From CBDAPE01 sp965198325 (lineage in GTDB: Bacteria > Pseudomonadota > Alphaproteobacteria > UBA828 > JAPUJA01), in NCBI GenBank assembly GCA_965198325.1, contig CBDAPE010000017.1, positions 699,391 through 763,390 of the forward strand: DNA of 64,000 nucleotides, written 5' to 3'. Position numbers and translations under genes: made by a program. Position 1 is the first letter of the stretch; every line of letters starts with the position of its first letter. This document shows positions 18,683 through 30,300 of this stretch, piece by piece. The notes below the pieces were generated by a model. It was not told the origin of the DNA. It worked only from the letters and a program-made list of their open reading frames with translations, and did no database searches.

Positions 18683-18736
18683 GGTTAAAATCTAACCGGT
18701 TCGCTAAGCAATCGTGCTGGGAGAGGTTAGATAACC
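18683..18736. promoter_or_regulatory. Two GGTTA-TAACC palindromes upstream of the PhyH gene
   Basis: The arms GGTTA and TAACC occur at 18683-18697 (5-base spacer) and again at 18725-18736 (2-base spacer). The first abuts the PhyH start codon and the second lies at the end of the small membrane protein gene, so a repressor bound here would cover the PhyH promoter. The repeated arms are seen directly; the operator role is inferred. Confidence 0.4.
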
Positions 18737-18746
18737 CATGGCCGGC

Positions 18747-18971
18747 CTATCGGCAGTGGGATCGCCGTCGATCGCTGCGTTCCGACGCGAAGAGACCGAA
18801 TGTGACGATATCGGCGAAACCTTTTGGCGCCGTCGCCGGATCCTGGTCGATGCGGAGCAGGTTGGATTCGACCCGACCAAAATAGGTCATCCCCGCGACC
18901 AGCGGCCAGAGCAGGGCAAGCCCGAACACCATGGCGCCTATCCAATCCAGGCCGTCGAGCGATATATCCAC
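18747..18971 (-). CDS. Small single-span membrane protein, hypothetical
   Basis: A 74-residue protein with one strong hydrophobic stretch (WIGAMVFGLALLWPLVAGMTYFG) written here only by its position, residues 9-31, followed by a soluble tail. The GTG at 18971 was chosen because an AGGAG site lies 6 bases before it. A longer version from 19055 would add 28 Arg-rich residues with no hydrophobic logic. It is transcribed away from the MetE-like gene and towards the PhyH gene. No family is recognised. Confidence 0.55.
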   Translation of the reverse strand: MDISLDGLDWIGAMVFGLALLWPLVAGMTYFGRVESNLLRIDQDPATAPKGFADIVTFGLFASERSDRRRSHCR

Positions 18972-19157
18972 GAGCGGCTCCTTCCCGATCGTTCGTCCAC
19001 CATATCCTAGAGCGCTTCGCCATCGGCTCGCAAGCCGTCGACGACGGTCCGCCATTCTGCTCTACTCTTTCCGGGCAGCAGGACGAACAGCAGAGAGAAG
19101 GGACCAAACGGGTCCTTTGGTATGCTGTAGAACGAGGGCAATAGCAGAGGGGCAACC

Positions 19158-20375
19158 ATGCTTCGAAGCGACAATCGTATCCTGGTGACGCACGCGGGAA
19201 GCCTTCCGCGAAGCGAACGGCTTTCGTCCCTGCTCATCCAGCGGGAGCAAGGCAAGGCCATCGACCGAAATGCATTGGACGACGAAATCGAGACATCGCT
19301 TGACCGGGTCGTCAAGGGCCAGCTGGAAAGCGGAATCGATATCGGAAACAGCGGCGAGCAGCCGCGCGTCAGCTTCGTGACCTATGTGCCCCAACGCATG
19401 TCCGGATTCGCGGGCGAGTCGCGCGTGAACACGCCGCTCGATCTCGACAGATTTCCAAAATACGCGGAAAGCTATCTCAAGAAATTCGCCGGAGCGGCGG
19501 TCGACGGTCCGACGGCTATGTCCAGTGAGCAGTCAAAAATATTCAATGCGCCCCAGGCGGTCAGCGAGGTGAAGTACGACGAGGCGATGACCGGGGTGAC
19601 CGAGGAGCTCGACGCGTTCGAGAGATCGGTCGGCCGGCAGGTGGGTATCGGGCGCTTTGTCGAGACCTTCATCACCGCCGCGCCGCCAGGCGGGGTTGCG
19701 ACGGTCATGCTCCGCGCCGAGAACAACCCCCATTACCCGACCGATCGGGATTACATCCTGGCCGTCGCCAAGGAGCTGAAGAAGGAATTCGACACCATCG
19801 TTTCCCGGGGACATATTCTGCAGATCGATGCGCCCGATCTCGCGATGGAGCGCCAGATGATGTTCAAGAACCGGCCGCTCGACGAATTTTTAGACCGTGT
19901 CGAGCTCCATGTCGAGGCGCTGAACCTCGCGCTGCGAGACATTCCCCCGGAGCGCGTCCGCCTGCATGTCTGCTGGGGCAATTGGGACGGGCCGCACAGT
20001 GATGACGTCGATCTGGAGCCCCTCCTGAGCCGTCTCTATGAGGCGAACGTCGGCGCCCTGAGCATCCCCTTCGCAAACCCGCGCCATCAGCACGAATACA
20101 AGCTGTTCCGGAGATACCCCTTGCCGGACTCCATGATCCTGATTCCCGGCCTGATCGATGTTACGACGAATTATCTCGAACATCCGGAAGTAGTCGCGGA
20201 CCGCATTTGCGCGATCGTCGACGTGGTTGGAGACCGGAGCCGGGTGATTGCCGGATGCGACTGCGGATTTGGAACCTTCACCAACTATTCCTTCGTGGCC
20301 GAAGATGTGTGTTGGGCCAAACTGTCGAGTTTGAGCGAAGGCGCCGCGATCGCTTCGCGGCGTCTGTGGGGCTAG
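19158..20375 (+). CDS. MetE-like (cobalamin-independent methionine synthase family) protein
   Basis: A 405-residue protein resembling the C-terminal catalytic barrel of cobalamin-independent methionine synthase. THAGSLPRS opens it, LQIDAPDLAME and HVCWGN give the substrate and first zinc-site regions, and AGCDCGFGTF carries the late Cys ligand. It lacks the N-terminal barrel of full MetE, as many short paralogs do; these transfer methyl groups between unknown partners. An SDR gene follows 45 bases later on the same strand. Confidence 0.85.
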   Translation: MLRSDNRILVTHAGSLPRSERLSSLLIQREQGKAIDRNALDDEIETSLDRVVKGQLESGIDIGNSGEQPRVSFVTYVPQRMSGFAGESRVNTPLDLDRFPKYAESYLKKFAGAAVDGPTAMSSEQSKIFNAPQAVSEVKYDEAMTGVTEELDAFERSVGRQVGIGRFVETFITAAPPGGVATVMLRAENNPHYPTDRDYILAVAKELKKEFDTIVSRGHILQIDAPDLAMERQMMFKNRPLDEFLDRVELHVEALNLALRDIPPERVRLHVCWGNWDGPHSDDVDLEPLLSRLYEANVGALSIPFANPRHQHEYKLFRRYPLPDSMILIPGLIDVTTNYLEHPEVVADRICAIVDVVGDRSRVIAGCDCGFGTFTNYSFVAEDVCWAKLSSLSEGAAIASRRLWG

Positions 20376-20420
20376 CCGGCGGGCGCAGTGACACACGGGA
20401 AGATTGAACGGGAGGCTCCA

Positions 20421-21230
20421 ATGAGCGAAGGACGGCTATCGGGCAAGGTCGCGATTGTGACCGGCGCAGGACAGGGTATCGGCGAAGGCATCGCAAGAGT
20501 GTTTGCCGCCGAGGGGGCGTCGGTCGTGGTCGCGACGCGAACGGAGAAATCCGGTCAGGCGACGGTGGACGCGATCATGAAGGCGGGCGGCGACGCCATA
20601 CTAATCACGGTCGACCTGGGGAGCCGGGCTGCGTGCGAAGCGATGGTCGCGGATAGTCTGGCGGCCTATGGCAGGATCGACATCCTGGTGCACAACGCCG
20701 CGGTTTATCCCGTGCATCTGATCGAGGATCTTTCGGACGCCGATCTGGACGCTACGGTGGACGTCAACCTCAAGGCCTGCTTTTGGCTGACCCAGGCGGT
20801 GGTTCCGACCATGCGCGCCCAAGGCGGCGGCCGCCTCCTGTTTACCTCGTCGGTCACAGGACCCCGTGTCGCCATACCGGGCACGGCTCACTATGCGGCG
20901 ACGAAAGGCGCGGTGAACGGCTTCATTCGCACCGCAGCGCTCGAATTCGCGCCGGACAAGATTACCGCGAACGGGGTCGAACCGGGCTTCATCCGCACAC
21001 CGGCGCTCGACGCCTTGGGCGACGCAGAGGCGCTGGCGACCATGGAACGCTATATTCCAGAGGGGTCGATGGGAAAACCGGCCGACATCGCCCACGCCAT
21101 GCTCTATCTGGCGTCCGACGAGGCCCACTACGTAACGGGTCAGACCATCGTCGTCGACGGCGGCTCGACGCTGCCCGAAAGCCCGTTCTTCAAGGAAGCC
21201 CTGGAAGATGCCCGCGCCGGAGCCACGTAG
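20421..21230 (+). CDS. Short-chain dehydrogenase/reductase
   Basis: A 269-residue SDR with TGAGQGIG, VHNAAVYP at the NNAG position, a catalytic Ser in TSSVTGPR, YAATKGAV, and the usual ending DEAHYVTGQTIVVDGG. The start at 20421 is preceded by GGGAGG; 11 codons upstream are left out. VATRTEK after the second strand suggests NADP use. It probably shares a transcript with the MetE-like gene. Substrate unknown. Confidence 0.9.
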   Translation: MSEGRLSGKVAIVTGAGQGIGEGIARVFAAEGASVVVATRTEKSGQATVDAIMKAGGDAILITVDLGSRAACEAMVADSLAAYGRIDILVHNAAVYPVHLIEDLSDADLDATVDVNLKACFWLTQAVVPTMRAQGGGRLLFTSSVTGPRVAIPGTAHYAATKGAVNGFIRTAALEFAPDKITANGVEPGFIRTPALDALGDAEALATMERYIPEGSMGKPADIAHAMLYLASDEAHYVTGQTIVVDGGSTLPESPFFKEALEDARAGAT

Positions 21231-21257
21231 GCGGCCCCACGCCACGACGGGTCGCAC

Positions 21258-24200
21258 TTAACCGGCGGTCAGCTCATCTCCGGCGGTGGCCGGTGCAGTC
21301 ACTCCGAGACTGTCGCGAAGAGCCCGGGCGAGGTCCGCCCGCCGGACAGGTTTGCCCAGAACCGGCGGCACATGGCCGGCCTCGTCGGCGAGACCGATCG
21401 TCGGGTCCTGTGCCGCGTAGCCGGTCATGAAGATCACCGGCATCGCCGGGCGAAGATGGCGAGCCCCCAGGGCCAGCTCATTGCCGCCCAACCCGGGCAG
21501 AATCACGTCGGTCAACATGAGGTCGACCCGCTGTTCTCCGACCAGAACCTCAAGCGCGGCATCGCCGTTCGCCGCCTCGATGACGGTGTAATTCAACGAC
21601 TCGAGCATTTCGCCCGTGACGCTGCGCAAGTTGTCGTCGTTTTCCACGAAGAGAATGGTCTCGCCTTGGCCCAGGGAAATCGGGCCCGGCAGCTTCACTT
21701 TCTGGACCGGCGCCAGGGCTGCGGAGACAGGAAGATAAAGCGCGACCGTCGTTCCGTGTCTTGGCTCGCTTGTAATCGTCACGTCACCGCCCGACTGCCG
21801 GACGAACCCATAGATCATGCTGAGACCCAACCCGGTGCCTTGTCCCGTCTCCTTGGTTGTGAAAAACGGCTCAAACGCGCGATCGGCGATGTCGGGGGTC
21901 ATGCCCGTTCCGTCGTCGCTGACGGAAAGCGCGACATAACGGCCCGGGGGGACGCCGGAGGCGAGCGAGTCGACCAGTTTTACGTCGATCTCCTCGGTCT
22001 CGATGGTCAGGGACCCGCCATGAGGCATTGCGTCGCGCGCGTTGATCGCGAGATTCAGCAGTGCGCTTTGAAGCTGGCTGGGATCGATCAGGGCGGCGGC
22101 AATATCATTGCCGCGCCGGGTTTCGATTTTGATTGGCGCGCCCAGGGTATGACGCAACATTTCGGTCATGCCGACGACCAGGTCGTTGAGATCCGTGGCG
22201 CGGGGCTGCAGCGCCCGGCGGCGGGAGAAGGCGAGCAGGAATTCGATCAGTTCGGCGCCCCGATTTGCGGCACTGAGAATCGCGTGGGTGCGCGACTGGA
22301 GCTTTTCCTCTCCCGCGAGCGCCTGGGCGAGCAGCTCGGCATTGCCGAGCACGATCGAGAGAAGATTATTGAAATCATGGGCCATGCCGCCCGTCAGTTG
22401 GCCGACGGCCTCCATCTTCTGAGATTGGCGCAGCGCCTCTTCGGCCTTACGCTGCTCGGTCACGTCGTCGAGCACGAACAAGACGCGGGACCAATCCGCG
22501 CGGTATTTCGAAGGGATGAACCCCTGTTCGTGGACGACGATCTTGCTGTCGTCGAACTTCTCCTCGATGAACTCGACATTGACGAAATCACGTTCGGCAA
22601 TGAACGCGAGAAGCTGGTCCCTGAACGCCCCGAGCTCATCCGGGTTTCGCCAGCTGACCTGCGCGTCCTCGATAAGCTCTTCGACGGACGGTGCGTCGAA
22701 GATATCGACCACCGCCTGGCTGACCTCGAGAACTTCAGCCGATTTATGGAATTCCCGCAGCTCGTCGGGGTTTTTTTCGAGGTAGCCTGACCAATCGGTA
22801 ACCCCCGAAATGCGAAGTCGATCGACCCGGACCTTGATCGCCGACCAATCCTCGACCCAGATCGCTGCCGGAGACTCGTGAAATATTTCCCGGTAACGCG
22901 CCTCGCTTTCGCGGAGCGCCGTTTCCGCGCGGCGCTGGTCGGTGACATCCTCGATGGTGATGACGACGCGAGACCAGTCGTCGCCGTATTTGGCGGGCAG
23001 GTTGGCCCGCTCGCGAACGAGGATGGGGCGGTTTTCGAAGTCGGTGTCGATAAATTCAGACTCGTGGTGAAAGTCTTTATGGAGAAAGGCGAGCAGGGTG
23101 TCGCGGAACGCTTCCAATTCCTCGGCTGTTCGAGCACCGCGTTTGACGTCCTGACGGACAGCGTCTACCGATGGCGCGCGGTAAATCCTTCCCGCCGCCT
23201 CACTGACCTCGACGGTTCAACGAGTTGGTCGAGTTCGAGCAGGGCTTCTGGTGTTCTCTCAAAATAGGCGGGCCAGTCGGCAATTCCGGATGCGGCGAGC
23301 TCGTCGAGGCGGGTTTTGACCTCGCTCCAATCGTCAACCCAGATGGCCGCCGGCGATTCGTCGAAGATCTCGCGGTATTTGGATTCGCTGGCGCGCAACG
23401 CCGCCTCGGTGCTGCGCTGTTCCGTGACGTCCTCGATCGAATACAGCACGCGGAACCAGTTGGATTCGTAGCGGGCCGGAATCGTTGCACATTCCCGGAT
23501 GAGAATCGAACGGTCGTCATGGGTCGTATCGGTGTATTCCACTTCCGTCGTCAGTTGGCCGTCGAGAAAGGCAAGGAGCGTCTTTCCAAAGGCGTCGAGC
23601 TCTTCGGAATTTTCCAAGGGGTCCAGAGACGCGTCCACGAGCTCCGTAGGCGAGTCCGCCCCGTAAAGATCGGCGGCGGCCTGGCTGATTTCCACGATTT
23701 TGGCGAGCCTGAAGAGCTCGGCAAGTGTCTCCCTGTGGGTCGAGAGGTAGCCGGGCCAGTCCGAGATGCCGGTCGCCGTGAGCTCGTCCAGCCGCGCTTT
23801 GACGGCGCTCCAGTCCTCCTCCCACAGCGCGGCCGGGGAATCGTGAAAGATCTCACGATAACGTTCTTCGTTGCCTCGAAGTGCGGCCTCGGCGCGGCGT
23901 TGCTCGGTGACGTCCTCGATCGAGATCAGGACGCGAGACCAGTTGTCGCTATATTGCTTCGGGATCGACGCCTGCTCGGAAATCACGATGGCGCGACCGT
24001 CGAAGGTTTCGTCGGGATATTCCACAGCGGTCTCGACGGCACCGGCCGCCAGGGCGAGGATCTGATCCTTGAAGGCGGCGACTTCGGATTCGCTTCGCCA
24101 GCTTTCCTCGATGGTACCGATAAAGACGTCGATTGACGGTGCAGCGTAGATGTCTGCCGCCGCCTAGCTGATTTCGACGATTTCCGCGAGCTCAAAACAT

Positions 24201-26743
24201 TCGACGACGGCGTCGGGATGCACTTCGAAATACGCGGCGAAATCGGTCACGCCGCCGGTCGCGATCTCGCTCAAGCGCCGTTTAACCGGCGACCAGTCCT
24301 CGATCCAGATTGCCGATGGCGATTCGTTGAAGATTTCGCGGTATTTCGCTTCGCTCGCGCGCAAGGAGGTTTCCGCTTGACGTTGTTCGGTAACGTCCTC
24401 GAGAGAGTAGAGGACGCGCGACCAGTCGTGCCGGTTGGTGTGCGGGACATTGACCCGGTGCAATACCTGGAGAGCGTGGCCATCTTCATGTCTGCCCAGG
24501 ATTTCGAGCTCAAAGTTCCAACTGCCAGCCAAAAAGGCGATAAGAACATCACGAAATCCGTCGAGCGCGTTGTCGTCCCGCCAGTCCTCTTCATCGATCA
24601 AGGTTGGCAACTCGTCGGCTGAACCAAGCCCGTAAATATCGACCGCCGCCTGGCTGATTTCGAGGGTTCGACCCAGCCGGAACAGTTCGATCAAGACATC
24701 CCGATTGGCCTCGAAATAGCCGGGCCAATCGGCGACCTCGGTGGCGACGATTTCATCGATCCGCCGTTTAATCGCGGACCAGTCTTCCTCCATGATGGCG
24801 GCGGGCGAATCACGAAAAATTTCGCGGTATCGGGCTTCGCTCTCGCGCAATGCACCGTCCGCCTGCCGATTATCCGTGACGTCCTCGATTACGTACAATA
24901 CCCGAGACCAGGTGTCCTGGTGGGCCGCTGGGATAACGATCCGACAGTTCACGAGGATATGCCGGCCGTCGGCGGCGTCGGTCCAGATATCGCATTCGTA
25001 CGCGAACCGGCCGTCGAGAAAAGCAAGCACGGTGTTGCGGAGACTCTCAATCTCGCTGGGGTTGGCCCAATCGGCCGCGGTCGCCCGTTCGGCCACGTCG
25101 CGCGAAGGCCAGCCGAAAATATCGAGCGCGGCCTGGCTGATCTCCTTTTCCATCCCCAGATCGTACAATTCCCGCAGCAGGGTGCGGTGGTCTTGCAGGT
25201 AGCCTGCCCAGTCGGTCACGCCGGTTGCCGCGATCTCATCGAGCCGAGCCTTGATTGCGGACCAGTCCTCCTCCCAAATCGCGGACGGCGATTCGTTAAA
25301 GATCTCGCGATAGCGCGCCTCGCTCTCTCGCAGCGCCTGTTCGGCGTTCACTTGGGCGGTATCGTCTTCGACGGTTACGATGACCCGTGACCAATCGTTC
25401 CGGCCCTCGGGCAGGATATGGACAATATTGCGCATGACGATTTCGCGCCCGTCGAACGTCTTCTCCCGGCATAGAAAGGGAACGTGGGCGTCCCCGCAGG
25501 CAACAGCTGCCAGCATGCCCGCAAAGGCTTCGAGATCGTCGAAGCGGTCGAATTCGGCTGAAGCCTCGAGAAGCGCGTCCATGTCGGGAGCATTGTAGAT
25601 TTCGGCCGTCGTCTGGTTGACGTCGAGAACTTCGATGGTGTTGTAGAACTCCAACACGACATCCGGGTGGTCGGCGAAATAGCTCTCGAAGTCGGTTACG
25701 CCGTCGTCCCGAAGCTTGTCGATTATCGGCTTCGCGGCCGACCAATCCTCCTCCCAGATTGAAATCGGCGTGTTATCGAAGATACCGCGATAGCGCGCCG
25801 CACTCTCGCGCATGGCCTCGGCCGCCTGGTAGCGCGCCGAGACGTCCTGGGCGATGAAAAAGGCCCTCAGGGGCTTGCCGTCGGGGTCGCATTCGACCTC
25901 CGCCATCTCGTGAAGGTGGCGCTCTACACCATTTGGCGGGGTGAAACGGTATTCGACTGAATAGGGTGCACCCTCGGAAATTGCCTGGTCGAACGCGGTT
26001 TCGAACGCCCGCCGGTCCTCGGGGTGAATGTGATCGAGAAAGGCGCTATGTTCGTCGCTGTAAAGGTTGGCAGAATCCGGCGTAAAGCCCATGATCTGGA
26101 CGAAACCCTCTTCCTAGGTGATCCTTTCGTCGCTCAGATCGACCATCCAGCTGCAGACTCCGGCGGCCCGCTGGGCCTGCAGGAGATTGGTCCGGCTCTG
26201 GCGGAGCGCGACGGTCGCACGCTCGCGGTCGGTGACGTTTTCGATCGTAAAATAGACCCGGGACCAGTCGTCCCGGCAGGCGGTCGGAACGCCGATCCGG
26301 TTTCGCACGTAAAGCGGCTTGCCATCGAACGTCTTGGTGGCGACGATGTTTTCGGGCTCGAAGTGGTTTCCGAGAAACGCCAGAACCGTGTTCCGGAAGC
26401 CGTCAAGCTCGCTGTTGTTCTTCCAGGCCTCTGCGACGTGATCTTTGAGCCACTCGAGCGACGGGGCGCGAAAGACGTCCACCGCCGCCTGACTGACGTC
26501 GATGAGGCGGCTCAGGTCATATAGCTCGATCAGGCTCTCGGGATGGCCTGCGAAGTAACCGCTCCAGTCGGCCTTGCTCTCGATCGCGACGTCGTTCAGG
26601 CACGCCTTGATCGTGGACCAATCTTCGAGCCAGATCGCGATCGGCGATTCGGTGAAGATCTCGCGCGCCAATCGGTCAGAACCGGCTGAACCCGAGCCCG
26701 GACCGGCGGTCGTATCACGTTCGGGCGGTTTGCGCTCGGTCAT
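21258..26743 (-). pseudogene. Giant multi-PAS-like hybrid histidine kinase A, broken
   Basis: The reading runs from MTERKPPER at 26743 and would give about 1,830 residues. It holds eight copies of a roughly 161-residue PAS-like unit, each opening with REIF-x2-SP-x-A-I-W-x-E-D-W-S and closing with a WSRV-x5-EDVTEQR-type segment. One ordinary PAS domain sits after unit 1. A HisKA domain (MAHDFNNLL, His near 22377), HATPase and a receiver domain (LTDVILPG Asp) follow. Three lesions break it: TAG at 26114-26116 where PAS families have Trp, TAG at 24164-24166 replacing the Gln of EISQAA, and a frameshift near 23205-23222. Frames match exactly across both TAG codons. The last piece, 21258-23117, could still be made as a shorter kinase. 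Confidence 0.85.
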
Positions 26744-26876
26744 GGTTTCACAACATCGTCTCGGTCGGTCCGGAGAGAACTCACCCTGCACGAATTTTTC
26801 TAAAATTTCCTAATCATCAGTCGCCTCATTCCGGACCGGCCGTATCGCGTGTTTTTTTGTTGTCGGCGCAGCCCTC

Positions 26877-27290
26877 TCATTCGACGGGCACCACGGCGAT
26901 CACATCGATCTCGAACAGCATGCCGTCTTCCGCGAGGCGGGGGACCGGGATGAGCGTGCTGGCCGGCTTGCGATTGCCCCACATGGCGTCGACCTGGGCG
27001 CTCAGGACGGGAAGCTTGGCCTCGGTGTGATCGACGATCAGCACGTTAATCTTGACCACCTGATCCGGCCGCGCACCCACCGCAGCCAGCGCGACGCGAA
27101 GATTGATGAAGCTCTGCTCGATCTGGCCTTCGAAATCGTCGGAAACCAGGACGCCGTCGGCTTTTGCCCCAATTTGGCCAGAGACGAATACCAGCCGGTA
27201 TCCCGCGGGCACGGCGACGACTTGTGTAAAGTGATCGGCATAGTCCGCCAGGTCCGGCGGATTGATGAATTCGACACGATCATCGGCCAT
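26877..27290 (-). CDS. RidA family protein (YjgF/YER057c/UK114)
   Basis: A 137-residue protein of the Rid superfamily, which in RidA proper hydrolyses reactive enamine/imine intermediates. Visible are LVFVSGQIGAKADG, the Asp/Glu-rich EGQIEQSFINLR and VDAMWGNRKPASTLIPVPRLA with the conserved Arg before the C-terminal strand. The start at 27290 follows a GGGGG run; 18 upstream codons are dropped. It sits alone between the two broken giant kinase genes, all on the minus strand. Confidence 0.85.
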   Translation of the reverse strand: MADDRVEFINPPDLADYADHFTQVVAVPAGYRLVFVSGQIGAKADGVLVSDDFEGQIEQSFINLRVALAAVGARPDQVVKINVLIVDHTEAKLPVLSAQVDAMWGNRKPASTLIPVPRLAEDGMLFEIDVIAVVPVE

Positions 27291-27370
27291 GGATGGCCCC
27301 CTTATAGTGAAGTGTTCGGTCCGTACGCGGCACTGCCGATCCAAACCATATGACGGAACGCGCGCTCCGC

Positions 27371-30300
27371 CTAACCGGACGGGGATGCCTTCACGCCGTC
27401 GAGCGCATCGCGGAGCGCCCAGGCAAGGATGGTATGGCTGACCGGCTTGTCCAGGATCGTCACCTCTTCGTTGTCGAACCCCGAGGCAGTCTCGACCGCG
27501 GTAAAGCCGGTCATGAAGAGCAGGGGGAGTCCGGGGCGATAGCCGCGCGCCTTGCGTGCGGTCTCGAAGCCGTTGAGACCATCGGGCAGCATGACATCGG
27601 AGAGCAGCGGATCGACAGGCATCTCGCCCTCAAGCACAGTGAGCGCGGTGGGGCCAGCGTCCGCGGTTATAACCTGATAATCCAGCTCCTCAAGGATCTG
27701 GGCGGTGACCATTCTGAGTTCCTCATCGTCTTCGACCAGGAGTATGGTCTCCCCCTTGCCCCGGGCCAGGCCGTCGGTTTCCGCCCGGTCGACTTCTTGC
27801 GTGTGAACCGCAGCGAGCGGCAGGTAAAGCGAGACGGTGGTGCCCTGGCCCTGGACGCTTTCCAGCGTGACGTGGCCGCCCGATTGGCGGGCAAAGCCAT
27901 AGACCATGCTCAGGCCCAATCCCGTGCCCCGGCCCGTCTCCTTGGTGGTGAAGAACGGCTCGAGCGCGTGGGCGACAACCTCGGACGGCATACCGGTTCC
28001 GTTGTCGGAGACCAGCACGAGGATGTATTCGCCGGGTTCGATCCCCAATAGCTCGGCACGAGCCGGATCGAAGCTCACTTCTGCCGTGGCGACTGCCAGC
28101 GTGCCACCCTCGGGCATGGCATCGCGAGCGTTGATGGCGAGATTGAGCAGGCTGCTTTCGAGCTGGCTGGAATCGATGAGCGCTTCGCCAAGATCGGGTG
28201 CGAGGTGGGTCCGAATCGTAATGTCGGTTCCCAGGGTGCGTTGCAGGATGCCAATCAGATCCGCGATGAGTTGATTGACGTCGGTGGATTTGGGCTCGAG
28301 TTTCTGCCGCCGGGAAAAGGCGAGAAGACCGTGGGTCAGGTCGGCGCCGCGCCTTGCCGCGCGCTCGATCGCGGCGATCCGGGCGCTTGCCTTCTCGTCG
28401 TCGGCGAGTTTTTCGGACAGCAGTTCCACGTTGCCCAGAACAATGCCCAGCAGATTGTTGAAATCGTGGGCGACGCCGCCGGTGAGATGGCCAACCGCTT
28501 CCATTTTCTGCGCCTGGCGGAGCTGTTCCTCGGTCTCGGTACGTTCGGAGATGTTCTCGACGGCGATAATCAGGCGGGACCAGTCGCCGACGGCCTCGGC
28601 GGGTATGTTCACCGTAGTCCGAGTGCTGATTACGTTGTTCTGCAGCGTCGTTTGGCTCGCCTCGTAGGAGGTCGGTATATTGCCGACAATCAGGCGGTCC
28701 AGCAGTTGGCCATAGGCCCCAATATCATCGTGAACGGCAAAATTCTTGGCTGCGGCGCGAAGCTGCCTGGCGTTTTCCGCCTCATAGAGTTCAACGGTCA
28801 TGCGGTTGAAATTAGTGACTTCGAAGGTGTGGTAGATCTCCAGGAGGGTTTCACGGTGGTCAGTAAGATAACCCGCCAGATCGTCGACTCCCGCGCGGCG
28901 GAATTCTTCGAGACGCCGTTTGGCTTCCGACCAATCTTCCTCCCAGATCGCGAAGGGCGCGGCCTCAAACAGGCCGCGGTAGCGGGTATCGCTCTCCCGC
29001 AAGGCGGCGTGGGCCTTGGCGCTGGCGGTGACGTCCTCGACGATCATGACGACGGACGACCAGTCGTCCAACGCATCGGGCAGAATATTGACGGTGCTGT
29101 GGGTCAGAATCTCTTCGCCGCCGAAGGTACGTTCCACGCCGTCGTAGGCCACGCGCGTGGCGCCGTCGGCGATCTCTGCCAGCATATCGCCATAGGCGGT
29201 CAGATCGTCATAGGTCTCGAAATGGTCGAGCGCGCGCCAGAGTTCGTCCTTGCTCGCCGCACCGTAAAGCTGTATGGTCGCCCGGTTGAACTCGACCACC
29301 CGGATAGCGTCGTAGATCTCCTGGAGTGCATCGGGCTGGTCGCGGAAATAAGCGCGGAAATCCGAAATGCCCTCGGCCCTGAGTCGATCGATCGTCTGCC
29401 GGGTCGTGGACCAGTCCTCCTCCCATATGGAGAAGGGCGAGCCTTCAAAGAGATCGCGGTAGCGCGTTTCGCTGGAGCGCAATGCGACCTCGGCCCGTTT
29501 TCGCTCGGTGACGTCTTCGATTGCGAAATAGACACGCGACCAGTCGTCGCGAAAATCCGGCGGGATCGTCACTCGTTCGGCGATGACGAGGCGTTCCTGA
29601 TCGAAATTGGCATCCTCGAACTCGACGACAAGCTCGAATCTACCGTCGAGGAAGCTCAGCACTTCACGGCGGAAGGCCGGTAATTCCCTTTGCATCTGTG
29701 GATTCGCATCGGCGGCGGCAAGCAAGGCCTCCTCCGAGGGTGCTCCGAAAATGTCGAGGACTGCCTTGCTGATTTCGACGCCCATGCCAAGTTTGAAAAG
29801 CTCAGCCAGTTCGTTAGGGTGCGTATCGAAGTAGGACGGCCAGTCGGCCACGCCCGAGCGGGCCAGCTCGTCGAGGCGGCGCTTCACGTCCGACCAGTCG
29901 TCGATCCACAGCGCCGTCGGCGAGTCGTTGAAGATCTCGCGGTATCGGGCCTCGCTGGCGCGAAGTGTGGCCTCCGCTTGGCGCTGTTCGGTGACATCCT
30001 CCATCGCGTAGACGACACGCGACCAATCCTCTCGATATTCGGGCGGGACCACCGCCCTGCTGCGGACGATAATCTCCTGGTTTTCATAGTCGATTTCGCG
30101 CGCCTCGACGGTGTGAACCGTCTTGCCCGCGAGCAGTGCCAGCAGCAAGGAGCGAAATGCACCGACTCCGTCCGGGTTACGCCAGTCATCTGCGGAATCT
30201 TCGAGCAAGACCGCGACACTTGGCGCGCGATAAAGATCGGCGGCCGCCTTGCTGACCTCGACGGGGTGCTGCAGCTTGAAGAGTTCGATGAGAAGACCCG

